DNA of 64,000 nt, taken from assembly GCA_947478865.1 (NCBI GenBank), contig CANJXF010000017.1, positions 1 to 64,000 of the forward strand, given 5' to 3'. This DNA comes from Verrucomicrobiales bacterium. GTDB taxonomy: Bacteria; Verrucomicrobiota; Verrucomicrobiia; Limisphaerales; CANJXF01. Shown in pieces: positions 47,057 to 56,515 of this stretch. Position numbers and translations under genes: made by a program. Positions within the stretch are counted from its first letter, which is position 1. Every line of letters begins with the position of its first letter. A model generated the notes under the pieces. That model was not told the DNA's origin. It searched no databases and saw only the letters and a list, made by a program, of their open reading frames with translations.

Positions 47057-47461
47057 ATGGGTGAAATTGTAAAATTTGTGCATAAAGGGGCATCAAGAAT
47101 CACACCAAAGGTATTGAGTGGAATTCAGAAGAAATTGCCCCTGCTCAAGCTGGAGTTCAACGAGCTGCAGGACCCGAAATATCCGCACCTCGCCGATCAG
47201 CTGGAATTTCTGGCAGACCTGGTCGAGGATTTCGCAGAGGGCCTCACGGAGGACTTGCCTTACGTCACCGCCGCGAATGCCGCCTTCGCCCTCGTTTACG
47301 CCCATCGCCAATTCGATTTGATTCCCGATTCTGTGCCTGAATTCGGCCACGCGGACGATTCAGCCGTCGTCCGCGCCGTGCTCATCGAGCATGAGAGAGT
47401 TCTCGCGGCTTACGCTGAGAAACAGGGCAAAAAATGGGATGCGATTTCGATTGATCCCTAA
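47057..47461 (+). CDS. DUF1232 (YkvA-like) family protein
   Basis: The 134-residue protein has a basic start (HMGEIVKFVHKGASR) and a C-terminal ALVYAHRQFDLIPDSVPEFG followed by HADDSAVVRAVL. The pattern is the DUF1232 signature (P.DLIPD..P..G..DD..V) with the proline replaced by Arg-Gln. The first half is predicted soluble with a DPKYPHLADQLEFLADLVED helix and may be a separate domain. No membrane segment is obvious. I chose the ATG at 47057; the frame extends from a TTG at 47039. Function unknown. Confidence 0.68.
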   Translation: MGEIVKFVHKGASRITPKVLSGIQKKLPLLKLEFNELQDPKYPHLADQLEFLADLVEDFAEGLTEDLPYVTAANAAFALVYAHRQFDLIPDSVPEFGHADDSAVVRAVLIEHERVLAAYAEKQGKKWDAISIDP

Positions 47462-47507
47462 ACACGCGGGAGCAGCGAAAAGTCGTTCCAATTCACTGTG
47501 CGGATCT

Positions 47508-47538
47508 TGACGCGTCGATGCGTTTCATCTTTATACTG
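47508..47538 (+). promoter_or_regulatory. Candidate promoter of the GntR gene
   Basis: TTGACG (47508-47513) and TATACT (47533-47538) are 19 bases apart; TTATAC one base earlier gives 18. A GGGGG run follows at 47539-47543. The start codon GTG lies at 47556, so the untranslated leader would be about 10 bases. Confidence 0.5.
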
Positions 47539-47555
47539 GGGGAATAATCAAACTC

Positions 47556-48281
47556 GTGCCCACTGCATCTTATAGTCTGCCCAAGTATTTCGATATCAGC
47601 CGGGAAATCATTTCGATGATCCAGCAGGGCAAAATCGTTCCCGGGGCCTTGGTTCTTTCCGAAAACGAAATCATCGAGAAATACAAAGTCAGCAATACAA
47701 CCGCCCGCAAGACGCTGCACGAACTTGAAAAAGCCGGCTGGGTTACTCGCATCAAAGGGAAGGGCACTTTTGTTCGCAACAACACCGTTGAACGCCCGGT
47801 CACCCGCATTTTTGGTTTCACCAAGAACATGATTGAGGCAGGCCGCAAGCCGAGCACGAAACTGCTCGGGTTTCACCTGCGGGAAAACGATCGCGTCTTG
47901 AATTTAAATGGCCGTGATTATGTGTTGAAAGGTCCGTACTGCGAAATCGAACGGCTGCGTTGCGCTGATGGCATTCCGATGATGAAGGAGACGCGTTTTA
48001 TTTCGACGCAGCTTTGCCCGGGAATTCAAAAGCGCAATTTAGAGCAGTCGCTCTACAGTATTTTCGAACGTCACTACAATATTCAACTCGTCGAAATCAA
48101 GCAGATGCTCAGCTCCGTCCATCTCGAGGGCGAATGGATGAAAAACTTCGAATGCAAGCAGCCGATCCCGGCTTTTCGCGTGGAAGGCGTTTCCTTTTCC
48201 GGGAAAAACCTGATCGTCGAAATGGAAGATTCCTATTATCGCGGCGATATGTATCGGTTTTCTGTTTCTGCCGTGCGCTGA
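47556..48281 (+). CDS. GntR-family transcriptional regulator (UTRA/HutC type)
   Basis: The 241-residue protein has an N-terminal winged helix (YFDISREIISMIQQGKIVPG, VLSENEIIEKYKVSNTTARK, GKGTFV) and a UTRA ligand domain (residues about 95-235: EIERLRCADGIPMMKETRFI, FSGKNLIVEMEDSYYRGDMY). These regulators bind a small sugar-phosphate or related ligand and repress a nearby operon. The GTG start fits the position of the winged helix. It precedes a prepilin-like gene and a large secreted protein on the same strand, with 289 non-coding bases between, so either may be its target; autoregulation is also possible. Confidence 0.9.
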   Translation: MPTASYSLPKYFDISREIISMIQQGKIVPGALVLSENEIIEKYKVSNTTARKTLHELEKAGWVTRIKGKGTFVRNNTVERPVTRIFGFTKNMIEAGRKPSTKLLGFHLRENDRVLNLNGRDYVLKGPYCEIERLRCADGIPMMKETRFISTQLCPGIQKRNLEQSLYSIFERHYNIQLVEIKQMLSSVHLEGEWMKNFECKQPIPAFRVEGVSFSGKNLIVEMEDSYYRGDMYRFSVSAVR

Positions 48282-48570
48282 ATTCGCTCCCCACCGCCCG
48301 ATTAAACCTGGTTTCAGTAAAATTTCCCCAATGTGCGAACGCACTGGCTGTTCTGAATCGCAGTTCAGGTTCAAAATACCGGTTTCCTTGAAATGTGATT
48401 GACGGAAAACGGTGAATTCGTTTAGTTAGTGCGTTAACGCCCCTGCACCTGAAAAATATGGCATCTGGGTGGCGCTGGGATCGGACGAACCGTGACCCGT
48501 TTGTAACGAAAATGTGACCGGACTGCGCTGGATTCGCAGATGTCGTCCTGGCTAAGATTTTGAAAGCTGT

Positions 48571-49395
48571 ATGACCGTAGAAAACAGAAGAAGAGCGGGA
48601 GCTCCCGCGGGGTTCACCCTGATCGAATTGCTGGTCGTGATTGCGATTATTGCCATTTTAGCGGGCTTGCTCCTGCCCGCGCTTTCCAAGGCTAAAGCCA
48701 AGGCTCAACGCATTTCCTGTTTGAGCAACCTGAAACAGCTGGGAATGGGATGCATGATGTATGCCAGCGACTACAAAGGCCATTTCACTGCGCCGAGCAC
48801 CAAAACCACGCCAATCAACGAGAAGGGCAATGCCACCGCCTTGATTGCCCCCTATGATGCTGATCGTTCCGCCAGCGATGATGACTTGAGCTGGCTCTTT
48901 CCGACGTATGTTTCTACAGCCAAAGCGTATAATTGCCCGACCACAAAACATTCCATTCGCACGAGCGTCACAGAAAAGAACCTGACTACCGGAGATACAG
49001 TGCTGACGGACTTGAGGTCGCTCGCCAAGCCCACGGGCGCGATCGCAAACTTTGGCCTGAGCTACGAGGTCTTCGGATTATTCACGGGCTCTGGAGTCGT
49101 GAAGCCCAAAAAGACCGAATCGCGCGTCAACAACCAGATCATTCGCGCCGCTTCGAAATATAACGGGCAGAAAGTTTCAGTTGCCGACATTTTTCTGATG
49201 GTGGACTCGGACAATGGTTCAGGCGGTTCTCCGGTTAATCTCAGCGCGGGCGGTAACAGCAATTTTCCCGACCCCGAAGACAACCACGGGAAAGAGGGTG
49301 CGAATATGAATTTTTGCGACGGCCACGCATCCTATGTTAAGCGTGAAAAATGGCTCGACGCCTGGAACCTATCCCAAGACACCAACCGTAACTAA
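48571..49395 (+). CDS. Type IV pilin-like/DUF1559-type protein with prepilin peptidase site
   Basis: The 274-residue protein has a prepilin leader. Cleavage is expected after G14 (APAG, then FTLIE with E19), followed by a hydrophobic helix ([19 protein letters not shown]). Next come [20 protein letters not shown] and YASDYKGHF, then a C-terminal HxxxxxxxxxDGHA-type end ([20 protein letters not shown]). This is the PVC-group secretion pseudopilin family; many copies exist per genome. It may form or decorate a type II secretion pseudopilus, or help export neighbouring proteins. A secreted-protein gene starts 15 bases later, so they share an operon. Confidence 0.92.
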   Translation: MTVENRRRAGAPAGFTLIELLVVIAIIAILAGLLLPALSKAKAKAQRISCLSNLKQLGMGCMMYASDYKGHFTAPSTKTTPINEKGNATALIAPYDADRSASDDDLSWLFPTYVSTAKAYNCPTTKHSIRTSVTEKNLTTGDTVLTDLRSLAKPTGAIANFGLSYEVFGLFTGSGVVKPKKTESRVNNQIIRAASKYNGQKVSVADIFLMVDSDNGSGGSPVNLSAGGNSNFPDPEDNHGKEGANMNFCDGHASYVKREKWLDAWNLSQDTNRN

Positions 49396-49409
49396 AAAAA
49401 CAAATCAAC

Positions 49410-51455
49410 ATGAAAAAAGCAGCTCTTCTACTCACCGCTGTTCTCGGACTCGTAGCGAGTTCGCCGGCGACCACCATTACGTTGTGGAACTTCAATTCTT
49501 CAACTTCTGACACCAACCCCGCTACGGGAACCTTTACCCCCGCCATTGGATTCGGGACGCTGACGAACATTGGCGGCACCGCAGGTTCCTTTGCCACGCC
49601 AGCGAATGGGGGACAGACCGCGACGAGCGATCCCGAAACAAATGACAATTCAGGCCTGCGCTTAGGGACATTTCCCACGTCAACCGCCAACAACAAAACT
49701 GCGGGAATTCAATTCTTTGTCAGCACCGTTGGATACGAAGGGATTCAGGTTGTTTTTGACCAGGAAAACAGCGCTACCGCCAGTCTTTATTGGAGAGCCC
49801 AATACACCACCAATGGCACAGATTGGGTTGATTATACTGTTCTTCAAGCGGCCGGTGGTACTGCTTGGCTCAAGGCGAGGGTGGTGGACTTGAGCACGGT
49901 TCCGGGAATTAAGAACAACCCCAATTTCGGATTCCGCTACGTCAGCGAATGGGTTTCCACAGCTACCGGAAGTGGCGTCAGCTCGTATCAGGGCAACTCC
50001 GGCACCTATGGAACGGCTGGCACGCTTTGGGTAGATATGGTCACTGTAAACGGCTCACCGCTCAATACGGGCAACAATGACCCGACCATCAGTGCTATTT
50101 CAAATCAAACGATTCACGCCAATCAAGCCACCAGTCCCATCGGATTCATCGTCGGCGATGTCGAGACCGCAGCCTCAAATCTCGTCCTTTCTGCCGAGTT
50201 CTCCAACCCCGGTTTGATCTCCGGGTTTTTATTCAGTGGATCGGGAACCAACCGGTTCATCACCATCACTCCAGTGGCTAACCTATCGGGATCAACCATG
50301 GTCACGGTCGGCGTCACCGACGAGGGTTTGAAGAAAATCACTTCCAGCTTCAGCCTCACCGTGCTTCCACCTTCCATTGCTATTTCCAATCAAACGATGA
50401 GAGTGAATTCCTCCCGCACCATTGCTCTGGATATTGCGGAATACAGCTCCTTTTTGGGCGCGGTCACCGTTTCGGCCAGCTCGGTGGACGGCACCCTTCT
50501 TCCTCCTGGAAGTCTTGTTGTGGGCGGATCGGGCAGCAATCGAAACCTGACCATTACCCCGGCCGCCAACGAATTGGGCTACGCCATCATTACCGTTTCG
50601 GCAACCGACGGCTCTCTGACCGCAAATGGCTCGGTTTTCCTGAATGTGGTTGCAAGCAATACGGTTGCCTTGTGGAATTTCAATAGTCCGTTGCGCGACT
50701 TTATTACCAGCACCGGAACGACCAATGCCATTTATGGCAGCGGTTTTGCAACCCCCTTGGTGGCAGATGGCACGTTCGGCGCAAACGGAACCTCCTCGGA
50801 TTTGGATGGCGAAGATAATTCCCGTTGGCGGCTGGGAACATTTCCGTCCCAAAACACTGGCAACAAGACCGGCGGGGCGGAATTCCGTCTCAGCACCGTT
50901 GGGTTTCAGGACATCGAATTCACCTGGGAACATTACAACAGCGCCAGCGGCAGCCGTTACTGGCGGGTCCAATACTCGATTGATGGAGTTAATTTTACCG
51001 ATGCGCTCAGCTACTCCAATCTTGTGGTTACAACCTTTTTTCCGATGACGAACTCCTTCATGGGCGTGGCAGGAGTTGCCAACAATCCAAATTTTGCCGT
51101 GCGCATCGTCTCCGAATTCGAGTCCACTGCAGTTCCCGGCAGCACCAATGGGTATGTAGGCGTCCAGGCAAGCGGAGGCTATACGACAGCTGGCACGCTT
51201 TGGCTGGATACGATCAAGTTCACGGGAAACTCCTATGTCGCGGTGACTCCGGCTACCTTAACTGTTTCGCATTCCGGCAATGATGTCCTGATTTCGTGGC
51301 CAGCCTCAGCGGTTGGAACCCTTTACGGAAGCAGCTCTTTGGGCGCTTCAGCAAACTGGCAGCCTGTTTCTGAAACACCCGTCGTCCAAGCCTTGGAGAA
51401 TGTCGTCACCATCGTCAATCCGGCGGGCAATAAGTTTTATCGCCTGGTGCAATAG
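49410..51455 (+). CDS. Secreted multidomain protein with duplicated LWNFNS module and Ig-like repeats
   Basis: The 681-residue protein has a signal peptide (residues 1-20, ending SSPA). The first module (residues about 21-215) begins TITLWNFNSS and contains LRLGTFPTSTANNKTAGIQF. Two Ig-like/cadherin-like domains follow (TISAISNQTIHAN; VNSSRTIALDIAEYSSFL). A second copy of the LWNFNS module starts near residue 420 (NTVALWNFNSP, RWRLGTFPSQNTGNKTGGAEF), and a WQPVSE..FYRLVQ ending closes the protein. The modules match each other, so the gene arose by internal duplication. It is likely an adhesin or carbohydrate-associated surface protein. Transcribed with the prepilin-like gene and followed by its own terminator. 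Confidence 0.85.
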   Translation: MKKAALLLTAVLGLVASSPATTITLWNFNSSTSDTNPATGTFTPAIGFGTLTNIGGTAGSFATPANGGQTATSDPETNDNSGLRLGTFPTSTANNKTAGIQFFVSTVGYEGIQVVFDQENSATASLYWRAQYTTNGTDWVDYTVLQAAGGTAWLKARVVDLSTVPGIKNNPNFGFRYVSEWVSTATGSGVSSYQGNSGTYGTAGTLWVDMVTVNGSPLNTGNNDPTISAISNQTIHANQATSPIGFIVGDVETAASNLVLSAEFSNPGLISGFLFSGSGTNRFITITPVANLSGSTMVTVGVTDEGLKKITSSFSLTVLPPSIAISNQTMRVNSSRTIALDIAEYSSFLGAVTVSASSVDGTLLPPGSLVVGGSGSNRNLTITPAANELGYAIITVSATDGSLTANGSVFLNVVASNTVALWNFNSPLRDFITSTGTTNAIYGSGFATPLVADGTFGANGTSSDLDGEDNSRWRLGTFPSQNTGNKTGGAEFRLSTVGFQDIEFTWEHYNSASGSRYWRVQYSIDGVNFTDALSYSNLVVTTFFPMTNSFMGVAGVANNPNFAVRIVSEFESTAVPGSTNGYVGVQASGGYTTAGTLWLDTIKFTGNSYVAVTPATLTVSHSGNDVLISWPASAVGTLYGSSSLGASANWQPVSETPVVQALENVVTIVNPAGNKFYRLVQ

Positions 51456-51485
51456 CCACAGTTGAACAACACGCTCTGAACAGCG

Positions 51486-51522
51486 GGCGGAAGGTTGCCT
51501 TCGTGCAAACTTCCGCCTTTTT
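51486..51522 (+). terminator. Rho-independent terminator before the HAD gene
   Basis: The GGCGGAAG (51486-51493) / CTTCCGCC (51510-51517) eight-base stem has five T after it. It lies 30 bases after the secreted-protein gene and overlaps the GTG at 51503 that would otherwise open the HAD gene. That favours the ATG at 51527. Confidence 0.8.
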
Positions 51523-51526
51523 CGAA

Positions 51527-52360
51527 ATGAAGAAGGACCTATCCACAATCCGCCATGTTGCCCTCGACATGGACGGAACGATTTATAAGGGCGGAACCCT
51601 TTTTGATTTCACCAAACCGTTTCTGGCGCTGCTCAACAGGCTCGGCATCGGCTACACGTTTCTCACCAACAACCCGTCCAAAAGCGCCAAAGATTACCTC
51701 GCCCATTTACAAAAATTTGGAATCCAGGCAGACGAAACCCAGCTCTACACCTCCGTGCAATGCACGATAAACTTTTTGCGCGAAAACTATCCTGCCGCCC
51801 AACGCGTTTTCGCGCTCGGCACCCCAAGCATGTGCCAGGAGTTTTCCGAGGCGGGATTTGTTTTGTCCGAAGAAAGCCACCTGGATGAGCCGGACCTGGT
51901 CGTGGTTGCATTCGACCTGACTTTGGATTTTCCGCGGCTTTGCCGAGCCGCTTACTGGATTCAAAAAGGAAAACCTTATGTGGCGACCAATCCCGACCGC
52001 GTTTGCCCAACCGACGAACCAACCCTTCTGGTTGATTGCGGCTCGATCTGCGCCTGCCTGGAAGCAGCCACAGGTCACGCGCCAACCGCAGTCATGGGGA
52101 AACCTGATCCAGCCATGCTCACCGGCATTCTCGCGCGTCACTCGCTGCAACCAGCCGAACTCGCCATGGTCGGCGACCGCATTTACACCGACATCGCCAT
52201 GGCGAAAAAAGCCGGGGCGCTTGGCGTCCTGGTCTTGACTGGGGAAGCAACCGCCGCCGAGGCCGCGGAATTTGTGCTGCCGCCAGATTTGGTTTTCCCG
52301 AGCTTGCAAGAACTCGGCGAGAAATTGCGCGAGATAAAACCAAAAGCGATTTTAGCGTGA
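51527..52360 (+). CDS. HAD-IIA family phosphatase, possibly for glycerol phosphate
   Basis: The 277-residue HAD phosphatase shows LDMDGTIYKGG (nucleophile D14 and D16), TFLTNNPSKSAKDY, GKPDPAMLTGI and MVGDRIYTDIAMAKKAGALG. The C2A cap type is that of NagD, PNPPase and the glycerol-3-phosphate/phosphoglycolate phosphatases. It is first in a three-gene cluster and its stop overlaps the glpD start by four bases (GTGA). That context suggests it acts on glycerol 3-phosphate or a related metabolite, but this is inference. A GTG at 51503 would sit inside a terminator hairpin, so ATG 51527 is preferred. Confidence 0.85.
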   Translation: MKKDLSTIRHVALDMDGTIYKGGTLFDFTKPFLALLNRLGIGYTFLTNNPSKSAKDYLAHLQKFGIQADETQLYTSVQCTINFLRENYPAAQRVFALGTPSMCQEFSEAGFVLSEESHLDEPDLVVVAFDLTLDFPRLCRAAYWIQKGKPYVATNPDRVCPTDEPTLLVDCGSICACLEAATGHAPTAVMGKPDPAMLTGILARHSLQPAELAMVGDRIYTDIAMAKKAGALGVLVLTGEATAAEAAEFVLPPDLVFPSLQELGEKLREIKPKAILA

Positions 52361-53913
52361 TCTCCGTCGGCCCAGATTTTCGCCGCCGCTCAATCGAGGC
52401 ACTCACCGCCTCAGCCCTCGACTTGCTCGTCGTTGGCGGAGGCATCGTTGGCGCTGGCATCGCGCGGGATGCCGCCATGCGCGGGCTGCGCGTCGGTTTG
52501 GTTGAGCAACTCGATTTCGCGTTTGGCACCAGCAGCCGCTCCAGCCGGTTGCTGCACGGCGGGTTGCGCTACCTCGCGCAAGGCCGCATCGGCCTGGTTC
52601 GCGAAGCGAGCATCGAAAAAAAAATCCTGCATCAGATTGCCCCGCACCTGGCCGATCCGCTGGCCTTTGTTTTTCCAACTTATCGGACCCGCCCCGATTG
52701 GAAGCTGTGGCAACTAAAAACCGGCGTAAAAATTTACGATCTCCTTTGCAGCGGAAAAAACCTCGGCAACTCGACCTGGCTCAACCCGCAACAGGTGTCA
52801 GCCCATCTTCCCGGTTTGAACCGAAGCGATTTGACCGGCGCGGTTCGCTATTACGACGGCTTCACCAATGACGCGCGGCTCGTCCTCGACACGTTGCGCT
52901 CCGCCGAAAAAAACGGTGCGACGGTTTTGAATTACGCCAAATTTGAATCCGCCGAGTTCGACTCGGGCGAATGGCGTTGCGACATTTCAGACGTGGCCAA
53001 GGCTTCAGGTCTGCCGGGCTCGACTAATTTTGGAGCCGCATCCACAAACCTTCGCCGCACCGTTCGCGCGCGCGCCATCGTCAATGCGACCGGCCCCTGG
53101 GCGGACAAAATCCCCTGCAGCGACGTCAAACTGCGCCTCACCAAAGGCATTCATGTCGTCGTCCCTCGCGCCAGAATTCCGGTCCCGGATGCCGTCGTCA
53201 TGACGGAAGGCAAACGGATTTTATTTGCGATTCCCTGGGGCGAGCGGACCATTCTCGGCACCACCGACACCGATTACAGCGGTGCGCTCGAAGACGTTCG
53301 CGCCAACGCCGGGGACATTCACTGCGTCCTGCAAATCGCCAACGAATTTTTTCCAAAAACGAAATTGAGCGAGCGTGACGTTATCAGCACCTGGGCTGGA
53401 TTGCGTCCGCTCATCGCCGACCCGAACGGAAAACCGTCGGACATTTCGCGCTCGCACCAGATCAAAAGTCCCAAGCCATTCTGGTGGGATGTCGCGGGGG
53501 GCAAGCTGACCACGTACCGGTTGATGGCGGAACAAGCCGTCGATCAGATCGCAAGGAAACTGGGCGGAAAATTTGCCGGCTGCCGCACCGCGATCGAACC
53601 GCTTCTGGCGACCGGCGAAACGAACGGCGTGAGCGGCATTATTCCGCCTGATTTCAGTCGTGCGGTGGTCGAACATTATTGCGCGAAAGAATGGGCGAAG
53701 AACCTGGATGACGTGATGATTCGCCGCACCAGCTGGCATTATTACTTTACCAATGCGAGCGAGCGCGCCAGGGAAGTTGCGGATTGGATGGCTGAGATTC
53801 TGGGTTGGAGCAGCGAAAGCAAAGAGGAACAGATCCAGCGCTACGAAAAATTCGGCAGGACAGCGTTGCCAGAATTTAAGCCTGCCGCCAAAATGGCGTT
53901 ATCACCTGAATGA
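52357..53913 (+). CDS. glpD: FAD-dependent glycerol-3-phosphate dehydrogenase
   Basis: The 518-residue enzyme has an N-terminal FAD Rossmann motif, DLLVVGGGIVGAGIARDAAM, then GTSSRSSRLLHGGLRYLAQG. FAD-linked segments ATGPWADKIP and LRLTKGIHVVVPRARIP are visible. LFAIPWGERTILGTTDTDYSG and GGKLTTYRLMAEQAVDQIA are conserved in GlpD. It oxidises glycerol 3-phosphate to dihydroxyacetone phosphate and feeds electrons to quinone. The GTG start overlaps the HAD stop, and its stop overlaps the glpT start (ATGA), so all three are co-translated. The C-terminal extra domain of E. coli GlpD is only partly visible. Confidence 0.93.
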   Translation: MISVGPDFRRRSIEALTASALDLLVVGGGIVGAGIARDAAMRGLRVGLVEQLDFAFGTSSRSSRLLHGGLRYLAQGRIGLVREASIEKKILHQIAPHLADPLAFVFPTYRTRPDWKLWQLKTGVKIYDLLCSGKNLGNSTWLNPQQVSAHLPGLNRSDLTGAVRYYDGFTNDARLVLDTLRSAEKNGATVLNYAKFESAEFDSGEWRCDISDVAKASGLPGSTNFGAASTNLRRTVRARAIVNATGPWADKIPCSDVKLRLTKGIHVVVPRARIPVPDAVVMTEGKRILFAIPWGERTILGTTDTDYSGALEDVRANAGDIHCVLQIANEFFPKTKLSERDVISTWAGLRPLIADPNGKPSDISRSHQIKSPKPFWWDVAGGKLTTYRLMAEQAVDQIARKLGGKFAGCRTAIEPLLATGETNGVSGIIPPDFSRAVVEHYCAKEWAKNLDDVMIRRTSWHYYFTNASERAREVADWMAEILGWSSESKEEQIQRYEKFGRTALPEFKPAAKMALSPE

Positions 53914-55229
53914 TTGCCGGATTTTTTAATTGGTTTCGACCCGCTCCACATCGACCCCGCCTATCCGAGTCGGAAATCAAGCGGCTCTATCCGCGCTATC
54001 GCTGGCAGGTTTTTGAAGCCGCCTTCCTGGCCTACGCCATGTTCTATGTCGTGCGAAATAACTTTTCGCCGGTGCAAAAGGAGATGGGCGAGGCGCTGGT
54101 TTACACGAAATCGATGATCGGCGACATCCTGGCCGGAACCGCGATCGCGTATGGCATCGGCAAGTTCGTCATGGGCTATTTCGCCGATCGCAGCGACGCG
54201 CGCAAATACATCGCCACCGGCCTCTTGCTCAGTGCGGCGATCAATTTCCTGTTCGGCGCGACCTCGAATTATTGGGGGCATTTAATCCTTTGGACGATCA
54301 ACGGATTCGTGCAAGGCATGGGCTACGGGCCTTGTTCGCGCGGGCTGTCGCACTGGTATAGCGCCAAAGAACGCGGAACCGTTTTCGGCATTTGGAATAT
54401 CTCGCACAACGTGGGCGGCGGAATCGCGGGCTACCTCGCGGCAAAATGCGCCGAACATTGGGGGTGGCAATCGGCGTTTTATGTTCCGGGGATCATCGCG
54501 GCGCTTGGCGCGATTTACCTCTTCTGGCGAATGCGCGACACCCCTCAGTCGGTTGGATTGCCCGCCGTTGAAGAATATAAAAACGATTGGCCGCCCGATG
54601 AAAAAGAAGAGCACGAACGGGAACTTTCCGCGCGCGAGCTTCTGCTGAAATACATTTTCCCGAACAAAATGCTCTGGATACTCGCGATCGCAAACGTCTT
54701 CGTTTACATCGCGCGCTACGCCATGGTCGATTGGGGTCCGACCTATTTGAAGGAAGTGAAAGGGGCGACCATCGGCGCGGGCGGCTTTAGCACCACGGTG
54801 ATCGAATTCGCGGGCGCGGCGGGCATGCTCTCGATGGGCTGGCTCTCGGATAAACTCGGCGGACGCCGTGCGCGCGTGAGCGTGATTGCGATGATTCCGC
54901 TTTTGTTCGCCTTTTACGGCATCATCGTTTTGCCCGCCAACAAGCTTTGGATTGATATGGTTTTGTTTGGCATCATTGGATTCTGCGTTTACGTGCCGGT
55001 GATGTTTTCGGGCGTGATGTCGCTCGATTTAACTTCGAAAAAAGCGGTCGGCACGGCGGCGGGATTCGTCGGGCTATTCGGTTACATCGGGCGAACCATT
55101 GAGAGCAAAGGAATCGGCTGGCTCGTGGACCACCATGGCTGGAGCGTCGCCTTGTGGAGCATCCTAGGCTGCACGCTGATGGGAATCATCTTGCTGGCGT
55201 TTCTCTGGAACGTGAAGCCGAGAGGGTGA
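53910..55229 (+). CDS. glpT: OPA-family (GlpT/UhpT-type) glycerol-3-phosphate transporter
   Basis: The 439-residue membrane protein has about 12 helices. Motifs are AAFLAYAMFYVVRNNFSPVQ (helix 1 with the substrate-binding Arg), IGKFVMGYFADRSDARKY and WTINGFVQGMGYGPCSRGLS. NISHNVGGGIAGYLA and PTYLKEVKGATIG are also OPA-like. OPA transporters exchange phosphate for organophosphates such as glycerol 3-phosphate. Overlap with glpD supports glycerol 3-phosphate as substrate. About 60 residues of charged loop (PPDEKEEHERELSARE) lie between helices 6 and 7, as in relatives. A 225-base gap with small hairpins follows. Confidence 0.9.
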   Translation: MIAGFFNWFRPAPHRPRLSESEIKRLYPRYRWQVFEAAFLAYAMFYVVRNNFSPVQKEMGEALVYTKSMIGDILAGTAIAYGIGKFVMGYFADRSDARKYIATGLLLSAAINFLFGATSNYWGHLILWTINGFVQGMGYGPCSRGLSHWYSAKERGTVFGIWNISHNVGGGIAGYLAAKCAEHWGWQSAFYVPGIIAALGAIYLFWRMRDTPQSVGLPAVEEYKNDWPPDEKEEHERELSARELLLKYIFPNKMLWILAIANVFVYIARYAMVDWGPTYLKEVKGATIGAGGFSTTVIEFAGAAGMLSMGWLSDKLGGRRARVSVIAMIPLLFAFYGIIVLPANKLWIDMVLFGIIGFCVYVPVMFSGVMSLDLTSKKAVGTAAGFVGLFGYIGRTIESKGIGWLVDHHGWSVALWSILGCTLMGIILLAFLWNVKPRG

Positions 55230-55454
55230 TTGAGAAACTGGTTCGTGTTTGCCACCTATTTCTACCGACGGAATGGATATCCTGCTCACCAACACCATGT
55301 CCTGCTGGTTCCCACCAGCACCGCGCTGGAAGTCGGGATCGCTCCCGCAAGAACAGGAAAAGTCAGCAACCAGCGGCAAACCAGGTGATGAGGGATCTCA
55401 GATCCCTAAGGCGCGATAGTTGAGGTCAAAACCAAACTCGGATTAGACTGTGGC

Positions 55455-56339
55455 GTGAAGCCAATTCAGAAGCACAACACCGGTTCAAAAACGATCTCCA
55501 TCTTGCGCGAACAATTCGCCAAAGCCTTTGCCCGCCCGGCTGTGCCGGGATGGTATTGCGCCGCGATCCTGCTTCTGGGTGTAACGAGTTGTGCCACTCA
55601 TCCAACGAGCCATTGGAAATTGATCTGGCAGGATGAGTTCGGCGGACGCCAGGTTGATCCAGCGAAATGGGAATTTGAAGTCAACGCAGAAGGCGGCGGC
55701 AACAACGAGCTTCAATACTACGTGACCAACAATGCCCGGGTGCAAGACGGCTGCCTCTTCATCGAAGCACGCAAGGAAGAATACACCGGCCCGGAAGGGA
55801 CGCGCCAGTTCACATCGTCACGCATTCGCACCAAGAACCGCGGCGATTGGAAATATGGCCGGTTTGAAATCCGCGCCAAGCTCCCGGCAGGGCAAGGCTA
55901 TTGGCCGGCCATCTGGATGTTGCCGACCGATAACGTCTATGGCGGCTGGCCGCACAGTGGAGAGATAGACATCATGGAAATCGTCGGCCATAAACCCGGC
56001 GAGCTTCACGGCACTTTGCACTACGCAAATCGGGAGAAAAACCACGCCTATCAGGGAACGAACACCACGCTTGCCGCCGGAACATTTGCCGAAGCCTTTC
56101 ACGTCTTCCGTGTGGATTGGGAGCCGAACGTGATCCGCTGGTACGTGGACAACCGGCTCTACGAAACCCAAACCAACTGGACGTCCGGCACGAATGCTTT
56201 TCCCGCTCCGTTTGATCAGCGCTTCCATCTCATTCTGAATCTAGCCGTGGGCGGCAACTGGCCGGGCAACCCAAACCCGAAAACGGTTTTCCCTCAAGCC
56301 ATGGTTGTGGACTATGTCCGCGTGTATGGCAAAAAGTGA
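55455..56339 (+). CDS. GH16 family glycoside hydrolase lipoprotein (laminarinase/beta-glucanase-like)
   Basis: The 294-residue protein has a lipoprotein signal (residues 31-46, AAILLLGVTSC with C46), so it is tethered to a membrane. The GH16 fold shows WQDEFGGRQVDPAKWEFEV, then RFEIRAKLPAGQGYWPAIWM. The catalytic triad is HSGEIDIMEIVGH with nucleophile E170, D172 and acid/base E175. VDWEPNVIRWYVDN and LNLAVGGNWPGNP follow. It probably hydrolyses beta-1,3-glucans such as laminarin. The start is a GTG; the next in-frame start would remove part of the signal. It stands alone after the glp operon. Confidence 0.9.
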   Translation: MKPIQKHNTGSKTISILREQFAKAFARPAVPGWYCAAILLLGVTSCATHPTSHWKLIWQDEFGGRQVDPAKWEFEVNAEGGGNNELQYYVTNNARVQDGCLFIEARKEEYTGPEGTRQFTSSRIRTKNRGDWKYGRFEIRAKLPAGQGYWPAIWMLPTDNVYGGWPHSGEIDIMEIVGHKPGELHGTLHYANREKNHAYQGTNTTLAAGTFAEAFHVFRVDWEPNVIRWYVDNRLYETQTNWTSGTNAFPAPFDQRFHLILNLAVGGNWPGNPNPKTVFPQAMVVDYVRVYGKK

Positions 56340-56515
56340 ACGGGGAAAACAAGCGCTCGCGAATCGGCTAATATAGCGTCGCTGAAGTTGATTCCGCCAG
56401 ACGACCGACTGGCTATCGGAGCAGATATGATCTGAAACTTGGGGCTGCAATCCGCTTTATCATCCCTCTACTTCGGAGTTTGGGTCTAAGCAAACGGCAA
56501 CATGTCGAAAGACAA

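Noticed and set aside
55230-55454. Hairpins GCTGG/CCAGC and AGGGATC/GATCCCT in the gap after glpT
   Set aside because: Stems exist but no T-run follows and no riboswitch-like architecture is visible; left as unexplained intergenic sequence.
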